From Prosapia bicincta (Eukaryota > Arthropoda > Insecta > Hemiptera > Cercopidae): a stretch of 64,000 nt of DNA. Positions 24,151 to 36,235 of this stretch are shown here, piece after piece. Below the pieces are notes generated by a model. The model searched no databases, was not told the origin of the DNA, and saw nothing but the letters and a program-made list of their open reading frames with translations. The stretch's first letter is position 1; the number at the start of each line of letters is the position of its first letter. The DNA is taken from positions 240,001 to 304,000 of the forward strand of contig JBAIZL010000060.1 of assembly GCA_036971475.1 (NCBI GenBank). The letters are read 5' to 3'. The position numbers were made by a program, and so were the translations under genes.

Positions 24151-27100
24151 AATAACAAAAGCCTCATTTTTATTTTTCCTCAGCATATACCTGATTTCCA
24201 AAATAAATACAGGCATCTATAAGTACTAAAATTCAATTTTCATTGAAAATTCTTTAAATTTGGAAAACTTTAAATCAAGACCTAATCAAATTCACGTATT
24301 TGCCAACTTGAAAACACATTGATAGTTTTACGCTTATATATTTAGGTTATCTCTCAATCGCTCCGATATGGCAATATTCCTCAGTAGATATTACTGATGG
24401 CAACTGCATCCTTCAGGGTATTCATTAGAAAACAGTTTCTAATCGGACGATGAACGATCTTCTTATGGGTGGATAAGTGAAGATTAGATGAAACATTTTG
24501 CAGGTGTCTGTGATCAAAGAAAACATTTTTATTTTAGTCAGGGTTTTTTTATTTTAACAAATATAACAAATTCACGAACTTGTATTTACAAAATCTGGTG
24601 CATACACTACACAGTAGTATGGTATTAAACAACTTAGTACAGTTAGGTTATTTTACATTATGTACATGTAAAAACACAATTAAAATAATCTTTATAATAC
24701 AACTTCATAACTATTCTTAAAAAATAGTTTCAAAAACTAATATCTTAACATTAAATTATAGGGTATAATATCACTTTAGTAACAAACATATATATTATTA
24801 AGTAAATTGACATAACATTTTTTTTTTTAAAAAAGCTGTTACAAAATTAAAGTTTTTACTAATCAATAGGTATTTTCATAACAATATATTACTGTACAAC
24901 GTTCTGTTTGTGTTTTCTACAAAAACAAACATTTAGTCAATTTCTCATATGAGGAAATATGTGTACATTCGAAGATGCTACACGGCTTAATATTTTGGTC
25001 TTATGGTGCTATTATTTCTAGCTTTTGGCTTCTTTATAACAATCCAACGTAACCTCAAGACAAAAGTCACCCCCAGCTCTATACGATCAAACCTTCGTAG
25101 CACGTTTCCGTCTAGAGATGTGGAAGTATATAACCAAGTTTTTCTTCATAGTTTAGGAAGAAATGAAGAAAACTAATTATTACAAACTAGGGGGAAAAAT
25201 TTAGATTAATTACGATTTTTAGATTTTTCTCATTGTTTATACTGGAAGTGGTTCTAAACGGTTATTCATTTGTTACTGAAAGTTTAGATATGAGGTTGTT
25301 AAGTGAACTATGCCTAATTTGCCAATAAAATACATATTTTGAATAAAATAATAACTGGTTTCAAGTCATATTGAATTGTTTTCCTTTAATATAATTTTCA
25401 TTCTTTAATTTGTAAGGTTTCCTTTATTTAGAAAATTAAAATGGACAATCATTTAAAAACACTAAACGTAAAACAATCAATAAAGTTACTGAATGTTTAT
25501 ATTAAATTTGAAAAAGAGTAATTGTATAACTATATAAAAAAACAGTGTTTAAAAAAGTGTTGGCCTGTAGACCACCCAACGTACTACTAGAGTATACACG
25601 TTTCCCGAATTTAACTTCTCATATTTTTCTTCTGAATATTATCTATAATATCGCTTATATATAATATAAACATCAAGAGGTCTGTAATAAAAACGTTTTC
25701 CTGAAAGACCTAAAATTGTATCACATTGTTTAATAAATGCAACCTGAATTTAACCTATTCTAGAAAATTCAGATCCATGTAGCCTATTACCAATTAAAAT
25801 CTACAAAGTTCTTAGTTAACACAAAGATTTGTCCATGTAGTATTTACTTGATGTTTAATATACTGAAACATCCTATAATTATCCTTTCTACCAGAATATA
25901 CTATTCCACAATGGCAATTCGACGTACTAGTGTTAGTTCCATGTCTACGTCCACTTTATATAAATGCCTATTACCATAGTCTACTGTTTACTTTAGCCTG
26001 TTATAATAATAAATTTCATAATTTGGAGTTTAATCCGTCTGTCGTATGTTACTTACATATTTTTTATCTTTCGTAATGGTACAGCGGGTATAAGAATGTT
26101 TTCAAAACGTATTAGGTAAAATGTGAAGAACATTTGTCAAGACGAATAAAACAACGTTCATGATATAATAAATGGATGAGTCATGTCTCCTGGCATCGAA
26201 TTCTCTGAATTCATCCACCATGAAGTTGAAAAACTATAATGAACGGTCAGGAATCGGTCGTCATTCTATTTTACTGGTGTCTTTTTCCGTTCGTGTGTTT
26301 ACGGATTTAAGAATTTCGACTAGGAAGAAAAAAATACATTTCGCTTGGATTGGAGAAACTCTATTGATTTCATACAAGTTTAGTGTGTTACACCTCAGAT
26401 GCCACTAAGTTCCTGACAAAGTGTCCTTTTTTGACACGTTTTCTTCTTTCGCCTATCATTGCTTGATCACCACCTTCCACTGACACTGATTATAACTACC
26501 AACTTGATCTTAACTCTCGTTACCTACAAGGTGGTACAGTCGTGTTATTCCCAAGGTGAAGGTGGCATTTTGAATCAGAATGTCGCTAGATAAACGGACA
26601 GTAGACTAAGTTCACAAGATTCAAGGAACTTGCATTGGGTCAAACAGTTTTCTTTTTAATCCTAAGACCAAAATATTACCCCAAAACGTTTTGTTTAGGC
26701 TCGTTTATTCTTGATTATAATTCTCAAATACAAGTATTAGTATCACACAAAGAATTTTTACGTCAACTACTTCTGCATCATATTATGAAAATATGTCATG
26801 TTGTAGTCCCTTGATATTTTTTTGCAAAAAAACCTAAACAATTGACTTCAAAAAAATTCTTTGTTTCAAAGAAAACCTTTTTGAAGTAAATTTTTTTGTA
26901 ATATTTCAGCACCATAAAGTTTAAAATTACATATAACAATACTATGGTTGAAATTTTAAATTTACGTTTTATTCTTTTGCAAAGGAAATAAATTTACATT
27001 TTGGTTAACAGACTTGTGAGCGTTCAACTAAAAATGTTTTATATGAATGATGTACCTCGTGAAACGGAAGGAGAGAATTACATTAGGTCGATTATCAGCT

Positions 27101-28347
27101 ACGAGTAGTGCAGAGTATTAGACATTAAACGCTATGGGACCGCATCTCTCCTGGGTAAAGTCATGGCTCACACGCCCTAATAGACTTCTTTATGTTGAAG
27201 TAACCGTGCTACAGCTTCTCGTATCGGGGCATTGAGTAACTACACCATACGATAGTTGGTATTGTTACCAGGATAAAATAGTTTGTTCTTAATTTTTTAA
27301 AACTATTTACGCTGAATCGCAGGTGGGTTTTACACGCGAAGTTTAAACAAAAGTTTCCTAAAGTTCGTAAATCGTTAAAAATTTCTTGACAGTAGACAAT
27401 ATCGCTTGAATATTTAGTTTATTTTCCTCAAACCAGATGGAAAACTCCAAGCAATGAAAACCTGGAAGGGTGATTTAAATCGTGGATACAAAAATATGAG
27501 TTATTTCTACAATTTATTTTATGTAGCTACTTATAAAAAATTTAATTATGTAGTTTCAGATCGTATTCAGATTGATGTTTAAAGAATCTTATCCCTTAAA
27601 ACATTTTCTATTCAGGAAAGTTTTATATGTATTTACTTTGAAATTCTTTTTGTGCAGTAAATAAGCTTTACTCCAATTGGGTGAGTTATTAGGAAAACGT
27701 AAATAAGGGTCACAATAAATACAAGCCCCAAAGGTTAACTAAAACCCTTCTTTACGCAATAGTGACTGCATGAATATTTTATAAATGTGAACAAATATGT
27801 TCCTTACATAACAGTTTTAAAGACCCTGTCCATGAATGCAATAACTCTTTACCTTCCCTTGACTAAAAAAGTCTTTAATCGCTATTTCAACCTCCAAAAT
27901 GTCGACAAAAAGGAAATTGGCCTTTTCAAAGTAGTTTAGGAAGTAAATACTGTGTTACAATAACCAGAAATGTTTATTTTATACCGCATCTTAAAAACAT
28001 ATTCGTTTAAACTTCCTTATATTTTGAAATGCTACTTGTCCTTCCTTTAAAATGTAGTTTATTTTACATGAGTAGGTATGGTTAAGTCTGTTAATCAACT
28101 TGTATATTTTTATTTGTAAATAAATAGAATAAAAATGTAATTTTCAAACTTATCAGTAGGCACACAAAATTATGTAATAGAAATCGTATTAGAAATAACA
28201 AAATTTGAGCATAGTGATTTTCAAGTCCATTAGGTTACATTAGTTTCAATCAGTATATCTCTGTTACTTTAGAAATTACTTGGATATTATTCCACTAGCC
28301 AATATTTGGCCGGTTAATTAAATGAATGGATAATTAAGTCACGTTAC

Positions 28348-30447
28348 TTAAATTGTGTCTCCATCAGGGCAGGTTTCAGTCCATTGGGCACTTTTCTCTT
28401 TTGCTTTCGGAATAGGATCGCCCTTGAACAATGGCGGTGGGGATGGGAGCTGAGTAGGGAAGGCGTTAAGCGTTACCTCGGTGTCCGGCACAAACGCATC
28501 ACAGTCCTGCTTCGGATATCCTTCGGCTGTGTATCTTACATCCAGTTTGTTATAGTTTCCATATGAAGACATTTCAGGTGTGTTTGCATGAAATTCATTG
28601 TCTCGGGAGAACCTCCTGAACTGGTTAACAGCCTTGTGTTTCGGCTTGTGCGGTAAGGTCCGGCAATAAGCGGCCGGTGGCGGGACAACATCTTTGTTCA
28701 GTTTGGGCAATCCGAAGTCGATAGGGTACCCATCATCGCCGATGTACTTTGCCGGCCGAATGTGAATATCACTGCAGTTGTTTGGAAACATCTGACCGCT
28801 GCCGGAAAACCTCCTTACGCCGGGACCATTTTCTCTCCACTTTCTGTGGTCCAATTCTTCCAAAATGTTTTTCATGACTTCGCGACACGTTACAACTCCG
28901 ACGTTCAAGTCTCCAGCCAGTGTGTTCCCATGCTTTCCGGTTTCCATGTCGTTTATTAAGTCAGGGTTTTGTTCCAGCACGTAATTCTGTAACTGAAGTG
29001 GGCTTCCATATTTCGGCATAATTATTAAATTATTGTGAATGACGAAATCATTACCTTCAACATTGAATTCAACTTCCCTTTGCATCTTTTCATTACACGA
29101 GCTTCCATTTTTTTCTTGAAGGACTTGCGAAGGCAGTATAGTCCCGATTCCCTTCATATGGTCTGACATATCCTTAACTACCGGCGCTTTACACATATTT
29201 TCACCATTTCCTAAATCCTTTTTCTTTTTCCTTTTATGTTTCTTTTTCCCTTTTCTTCTCACCCTAATGAAACATATAGTTAAAATTAATATAAAAATCA
29301 AGGCTCCCACGGATACGCAGCCTGACACCATCATGACATACTCGTATGGGAAAGGAGTGACTACAACCTTTGGTTCCTCTTTCAGTACAATTCGCACTGT
29401 ATAGTTAGACTGCGTCTTACCTGCGGCGTTTTCCGCTACACAGAAGAACGTACCGTTGTCCTCTATGTTCGTGTTGAAAATAAACAGTTCGCTTCTCTTT
29501 TCAGATGCAACCTCTTCCAAGTAATAATAAAAATGTAGCCCTGGCGCGATTAGCGAATCGTTCTGAAGAAGGCTGTTCTGAAACCACCAGGAAACCTTTG
29601 CCTCTGGTATTGCCGTTACTCTACAAAGCAAGGATATGTTTTTCCCTTCTGCCGTCTCTAGATACAAATTAGTCGGAGTTGTGTCCGGCAAGCACGCGAG
29701 GTCGTTCGCTTCCAGCACGCTGATAACGCGACCTTTAAGACGTTGCGGGGAGGTGCATACAAGATCCGCCGATAGCGGCACTGCATACCTGATCAACCAG
29801 GATCGCAGATCCAACATGTGGCAGTCACAGTGCCACGGGTTCTGCTGTAAACTAATCTGATTTAATTTTTCGGGCAGTATGTATGAACCTTTAATGTTCT
29901 GAAGTCTGTTGTTGTCTAGGTACAACCATTCAAGCCGATCGAGACCAACGAAAGCCTTGTCATCAACCACCTCAAGGAGACAGTTGCTTAGATCTAAATT
30001 CGTCAGGTAAGACAAAGGTTGGAATGAAAAGCTTTTCAGATAGCGTATGGGGTTGTTAGTCAGCGTGAGTTTCATCAAAGAAGGGTAATCCGCGAACGTC
30101 TCAGTAGGCACGACAGCTAAACTGTTGTCGGACAGATCGAGTTCAACTAGATTCGAAAGGCCTCGAAACGCTTTGTCGTCGATCTGGTAGATCCGGCATT
30201 TCGACAAGTATATTTTTTGCAGATTTATAAGGCCCATGCGTTGAAATCTCTCCCGCGGTAGGTTCCTTAGGTTATTATTGCTAAAGTCGAGAACTTGGGT
30301 GCCGTGGTCCATGCCGTCAGGAATTGTTATCAGGCCTTTGTTGACACATTCCACCGTTCGTTTCCCTCCTTTCCACTTACAAACGCACATAGAGGGGCAT
30401 GCACTCACTATTCTCACCAGTATTAGAATGCCGCACCAAACTAGCAT
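28348..30447 (-). CDS. Kekkon-like LRR-Ig transmembrane receptor (699 aa)
   Basis: A complete single-exon frame. A signal peptide (about 1-16) leads into a cysteine-rich LRR N-cap (C17, C21, C23, C34). Six or so leucine-rich repeats follow (about 48-200; LxxLxLSxNxL pattern). The LRR C-cap contains NPWHCDC at 203-209, with C231 and C252 as partners. One C2-type immunoglobulin domain spans about 262-354 (C275, W287 or W288, C336; DNGTFFC). The transmembrane helix is about 371-394, followed by a strongly basic stop-transfer stretch (395-411) and a tail of about 290 residues ending GDTI. This order (LRR cassette, one Ig, one helix, long tail) defines the kekkon family of insect cell-surface proteins, which in flies modulate EGF-receptor or BMP signalling and axon behaviour. 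The C-terminal DTI could be a PDZ ligand. Which kekkon paralogue this is cannot be decided here. The coding GC content is well above the flanks. 5' UTR exons are not identified. Confidence 0.95.
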   Translation of the reverse strand: MLVWCGILILVRIVSACPSMCVCKWKGGKRTVECVNKGLITIPDGMDHGTQVLDFSNNNLRNLPRERFQRMGLINLQKIYLSKCRIYQIDDKAFRGLSNLVELDLSDNSLAVVPTETFADYPSLMKLTLTNNPIRYLKSFSFQPLSYLTNLDLSNCLLEVVDDKAFVGLDRLEWLYLDNNRLQNIKGSYILPEKLNQISLQQNPWHCDCHMLDLRSWLIRYAVPLSADLVCTSPQRLKGRVISVLEANDLACLPDTTPTNLYLETAEGKNISLLCRVTAIPEAKVSWWFQNSLLQNDSLIAPGLHFYYYLEEVASEKRSELFIFNTNIEDNGTFFCVAENAAGKTQSNYTVRIVLKEEPKVVVTPFPYEYVMMVSGCVSVGALIFILILTICFIRVRRKGKKKHKRKKKKDLGNGENMCKAPVVKDMSDHMKGIGTILPSQVLQEKNGSSCNEKMQREVEFNVEGNDFVIHNNLIIMPKYGSPLQLQNYVLEQNPDLINDMETGKHGNTLAGDLNVGVVTCREVMKNILEELDHRKWRENGPGVRRFSGSGQMFPNNCSDIHIRPAKYIGDDGYPIDFGLPKLNKDVVPPPAAYCRTLPHKPKHKAVNQFRRFSRDNEFHANTPEMSSYGNYNKLDVRYTAEGYPKQDCDAFVPDTEVTLNAFPTQLPSPPPLFKGDPIPKAKEKSAQWTETCPDGDTI

Positions 30448-32144
30448 TATCGCTTAGGTTCACGTGTATAATCAACAGTTCATTGTTTCCATCCGTAACT
30501 ACATTGCTTTTATTATTCAAAATGAACTAAACTTTGTAATATTTTTTTAATTTTCTTTTCATAGTTACATTTATATTTCATTTTTATTGTTGAAAGTTTT
30601 CTATTGGAATTATTAATCCTACGTACTTTATTTGAGCTCATTTTAAATATATTTTCGATACTAAGTGTTATATTTTAAACAATGAGAAAAAGTGATTATA
30701 GAAAGAACACCAGATATGAGTGTCACTGAAGTTAAGGCCTTGCAAGTCTTCAGAAATTTTTTCCTTCATCAGTCTGAATTGGACGACGCTTCATATGGAC
30801 GTCATTTCCGATGTGGGTACATAGTCCATCTGGTACTAATTAGCAAACTCTGCAACAGAAAATAAACATTGATAAAGTGATATTGACAATGATAAATTAT
30901 CAAGAAGTTGTGTTTGGTAATCTATATAATTTTTCATAATATCCTTAAATATTTGAAAATATTTAAAGTACGATATTTATTGGAAGAAAATAAATTTTAT
31001 GTTTAATAAATTCTCACTATTATTTGTCCTTACGTTTTTCTTGTCTATTTATATGGTACTACTCCCGTCCATTTATAAGCCTTTTTTCATTCTTTCCATC
31101 CAAATTTTGATTTCTTATGTTCGGTTTGTACATATTATTTCTTCACTCTTCATTCTCGAGCTTTTTTGGCATTAATGTTTCTATCCTCTTCCCATGTCTC
31201 ATGTCCAAAGCTTTCTAACTTTCCCATTTTTTCACTCCTGAAATCTTGCCCTCTTAGAATTCCATATATAACTTGGATTTTGTATTTCATTACTTCTTTT
31301 GAATTGTTCTTCTGGTACTAATTTACTAAATTTTTTATGTTGACCCATTTATTATTGTTACTTCTTCAAGTTTATAAGGCATGTAATATTTGCTCGATAA
31401 TAAATTGTACCCAACTTGTAGTTTATTTTTCCTTAAGTTAATATGGAAACAATATTCTGTTACAATATAAACAGAATTTTCTGTGTTACTGATTTTTTTT
31501 TCATCTTATAAACATTTGTTCATCATTTCAAGGAATGTAGCTGATAGACAACTTTTTGATTTATTCCCTATACGCTCCAGCTAACATACTCCTTTTATAT
31601 CTCAATAATTTTTATCCACAGACAATTTTAAAATACAATTATTATTTAAAGGTTTACAATATAAGTTGTGCATTTAGTAAATGTTCACCTCTTTTAAAGT
31701 ATTGTGACATAAAATGAAGTTTTTTCAGTTTGAATAACCAAGAATATGTTATTTTTAGGTTTTGTTTCGGACCATAAACGCAATTTTGTCATCTTATTTG
31801 TAGTTTTAAAGATATCAGCCAATAGGATTATATCGCCTATTAATAATGGAATACAATTGTGAATATATAAGTCGGTTTAAAGTTGCGAAACATCTCTAAT
31901 AAGATTTGTTGTAACTTCAAGTGTAGAAAACTTTCGAGGTTATAAAGGCAAGAGTTAAGAATGACAAATGATTAGAGTAGGACTAAATAAAGTACATGAA
32001 GGATCCCTTGATGGAAATTATTGCATGGGTAGGCAAGGTTGCTCGCGTAAAGCAAAAGGCTTACGTAAAGCTTTGAATCTAAATTAATAAATATTCTTGT
32101 ATTTGAATAACCTATGTTGTTTTAGATTATTAGACAAGAAAACG

Positions 32145-32148
<4 letters not shown>

Positions 32149-32190
<42 letters not shown>
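32149..32190. repeat. AT microsatellite
   Basis: About 21 AT dinucleotides without interruption. Confidence 0.97.
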
Positions 32191-32194
<4 letters not shown>

Positions 32195-34079
32195 TAAAAT
32201 CAAGTTATATTTATTATAGACGTCCTTAAACCATAAATAACCTATTAGATCTGTTTCGGAATACGTTTTTAGGTTCGAAATAATAGTTGAGTGCAAAGGT
32301 TTATTCATTTAAATAATAGGAAAGTTAAACTCGTGTTAGGACAGTACACAAAGAACAAGAAATGAAATAGTTGAAGGGTGCCAACCTTATCATAAATTTT
32401 ATACAATTTTTACTCCAAGAAGTAGTATTTTAACAAAATATTATTTAATGATAAAAATTATGAAATAATTTTCCTAGACATTACTACAGATGATTTATCT
32501 TTATAATCCAATACAGATTCGTAACTCTATAGAGATTTACCTATATAGCTCTAAGAATTATCATGAATGTTAAAATACTTGTAAAATTCTAAACGAAAAG
32601 CATAGGGCACATGTAACAGATTGTTCTAAAGGTTGGCTATCGTTAGAATTTATACCAATTAGCTAATGCATACGACCCACGTTTTTTCTTTTGAACCTTA
32701 AAAAATATTTTAGTAATTGGTAAAAAATCATTGATGTTAGAAAGTCACATGTATGGAACTACGAATCTGTACATTGTTATACTGACAACTAATTTGATGA
32801 TATTCCTAGGAAAACTATTTTATACATTTTAGTTCGTGTCAGAGACTAGTATTTACACTCTTTTGTTCTGAAAAGGTGGCACGAGTGAGTTGTGACGTAA
32901 CGACTAGTATGTAATGTATAATTTTAAAAAAACACAATAAATTCGTTGCTTATATGAAACGCGTTATCGTTGGAAAATGTAGGAATATCTGTTTATATTT
33001 ATCAATAAATACGGTTCTATTTAAATCATTTAACCTGTAAAATGATTGTTACCAAAAATGATGAGAAGCATAAAATGTAGTATGGTTTCAAGGAAAGTCA
33101 TTAAAACCGTTTATTATAGTAGAATTACTTACCGTTAGATTAAGTTAAATACATTATGATATTTATATTGACAGCAAAATCTAGTTTTATTCATTTTATT
33201 ATGATTTAAGTTTTAGAATGTGTATAGAAGCAGGAGAATATTAAAATAGGGATGACATAAAACACGATTTACATTACGTAATTACGTTAGAATTAGCAGT
33301 AAATGTACAAAGAAAGGTTTTGCCTTTCTTCATAAATATTAAAGTGCCTTTAGTGTGATGTGACGTCACTTTACATTGAATACCTGAACATAAGGGAATT
33401 CAAATTAATCTTAATTATAAGGTGGAATTTACGTTCAGAATACGTTTGGGAAATAGGCACACCTATTCACGCATTGAATAACTACACTGCTTTCCTCTCA
33501 ATACAGGCTGTTTTCTTTCCCAACCCTTCGTCTCTCTCATTTCCATTATATGTGGTCTCAACTAAACAGCATTTAATTTCTTTAGAGTGTCAGTAGCTGT
33601 TAACGAATACTACTGCTAACCAAACGGAAACCATTAATCTGCATTCTTTCTACAGAGAAGATTATTTCGACGATTTGATTAAGTCGACTGTTAAATTTCT
33701 TCGTAGATAGAAAAGCTTCAATGACAAGTTACATCTTTTTAAACAGTGATATTGAACAGTTGAGGTTTTTAAACTGTTAAACTAGTTTTTAACATTTAAA
33801 TAAGAAAACATATATTTTGAAAATATAAAGTTTACGTCCTCTCTAGATCTTTATTAAACGCTAGTTACGTTTAATTACAACAAATAAACGTTATCATATG
33901 ATGCAAGTTGTTTATTTAGTGGTTTATGGCTTACAGACTATAAAGGATTTCGTAGGAAATAAGGAAATAGAGAGGAGATTAGGATCTGGACATACGCCCA
34001 TTTACATGCGAGATCAATTAGAATCATGGAATAACTTCTTTTACAACTTTGTGAACCTGAAGTAAACCTAGTTCCAACC

Positions 34080-35345
34080 GAGGATGAAAAGAAGTTTACA
34101 CCTACACGTTACACTCGTAAGGAACGAAAAGAAACCATAAAGCACAATAAACGGACAAAACTACAAAAGAAATGAAAGATATCAACAGGGACTAAAAAAC
34201 CGGATAAAAGATGAACCAACTAAACTACAAAAAGAATTATCCAAAAAACTATCAACGGAAGAAACTCCATAGAAAAAAGTGAACCTAAAATACTGAAGAA
34301 AAACTGATGCAAAAGACTATGGCAGAAGCTTTTAATGGCAGATAAATAAATAGAGGAAATGATCAACAGTAAGAACGATGGTCGGAGGAGTCAATAAACT
34401 AATGAAGCTAAGAGTAGAAGGAAACAATAATTGATGGAAGGATAAACGAAAAGAACCACAACTGAAAGGAACAATAAACGGAAAAAAATCATTAAAAAAC
34501 GAAAATAAAGTTGAAAAATAATGAAGGTAATGAAAGAAGTAATTCTAAGAAAAGGTATGAATAAGCTAATAATTTATGAATAAGTACTGATAATCTGAAA
34601 AATCGATGTCGGAAAGGAACGATGAAATCAAAAAAAATATAAAATAAAGGAACTACGAAATAAATGATACCCTATCTGTAGAATGAAAACGAAAAAAATA
34701 GAGTATTCACGCATAGATGTACGTAGGGGATTACTACATGAACTAAAAAAATCCAATGGACAAAGAAAGAATAAACGCAGGGGACTGCAGACGAAGTACA
34801 GAAGAAAGAACGAAATGATTTCAAATGTAACGAAGTGTGTAATTAACGTAGTCTGTAAACAATATAAAATTAAGGAATGATAAATCAAAGGAACTATAAC
34901 TAAAACCATCTTTGGTCGGAAGAAACTATAAAAGGACGAAAATATGTAAGAAAGTAGCTAAGAAAAGGATAGAAGGAAGCTATTATAGGCAGAATATAGA
35001 AGGTAGACAATGAAAAAAATGTAAAGACGGAAGAATGAGAGGATGAAAGATAAACTGAATGGATAATAATAGAATGGTAATAAAGAGGAGGTACAATTAA
35101 AAATAGAAATATGACGTGAATAAATTATGAACGGATGACGCTAAATGAAGAAAAATGAATGAAAATAACTAAGAAGGTAAACGAAGGAACGCATTACGGA
35201 AGGAATTCGAAAATAAAGAAACGAAGAACTGAAGGAACAATGAATAGTTATAATGACTTTAGAAGGCTGAAGGAACGATGAACGGAAGGAACAGCAAAAT
35301 AAAAAACCAATAAATAAGAAACGTATAAAAAAAAATTAGCAAAGT
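34080..35345 (+). repeat. Purine-rich degenerate repeat tract
   Basis: About 1.25 kb with strong A/G bias on the plus strand and variants of GGAACGATGAACGGA, GGAACAATAAACGGA and GGAACTACGAAATAA recurring irregularly. It reads like an old, heavily diverged minisatellite. Frames on either strand are compositional artefacts. Confidence 0.6.
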
Positions 35346-36079
35346 AATAAACTACCAATTACGAACGAAAATACATTTGTTTATATTATAAATGGTTTAA
35401 ATTACTAAAAATGTTTAAGGAATAGATAGAGAGCAACAGTGTTTATAATATCCTTAAGAAACAAAAAGACTGCGCGTATAACATTGAAGTATGAACACTT
35501 AGAAAGAAAAAAAACCCATCACTTAGGATATTCATTAGGGATGTAAAGTTTCAAGTGTCACTAAAGAACAGCAATGTGACTGAATAACCGCAGTAAAATC
35601 TGCAGTATGCTCTGTAACATGAATAATGTATAACATTGTTAGACGTGCAAACATAGACATTCCGCAGGGAAATACTCGTCTGAGTTTTAAAATTGTAATA
35701 TAAGCACTGTCTTGTTACCTAAATATATATATAAATATAGGACGAGCGTTAGAAAAATACTAAGGAATCATAGTCGCAGAAACAGGCGTGATTGTTTGAT
35801 AAATTAATGAAATTAATAAAACTTGAATTTCAAAACTAAGCCACTATATCAAGAGCGTAGCTTCCTAAAGCCTTAAAAACCTAATTTGTAATCATAAAAT
35901 TACATTTTAAAATTTTCAAAATAATAATGCTGATGGGATGTTTTAGTATTGATAAATTGTACACTATAATTGTCCCACGTAATCTGCTAATAGTAAAATT
36001 TACTTCAGCCTCAACGTAAAACACACATCGCTTCACGCAAGGAACATAAATACGTTCCTGGATTAATATTACTGCCCCA

Positions 36080-36235
36080 GCTTGTTCAGCGAGTTTATTC
36101 CCGACGGAGACCTGCCAGGCGCTCTCTGTTGTGTGAAAAAGTGTTTACTGCCGGAAAGGAGAGGGTTGGGTCTGCTATCCCTAGCCAGTTGCTTGTAGCC
36201 TCGCCTGGCAAAACTTTAGGCTATTTACTTCCAAA
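36080..36235. other. GC-richer island with a 9-bp inverted repeat
   Basis: A roughly 150-bp patch near 50% GC within very AT-rich DNA. TGCCAGGCG (36113-36121) and CGCCTGGCA (36202-36210) are exact reverse complements. It could be a regulatory element, a non-coding exon or an old insertion; no frame is convincing. Confidence 0.3.

Noticed and set aside
26172..26408. 78-codon plus frame
   Set aside because: No domain, low complexity in places, composition like surrounding non-coding DNA.
28384..29860. 60-, 65- and 74-codon plus frames
   Set aside because: They are shadows on the opposite strand of the kekkon-like gene.
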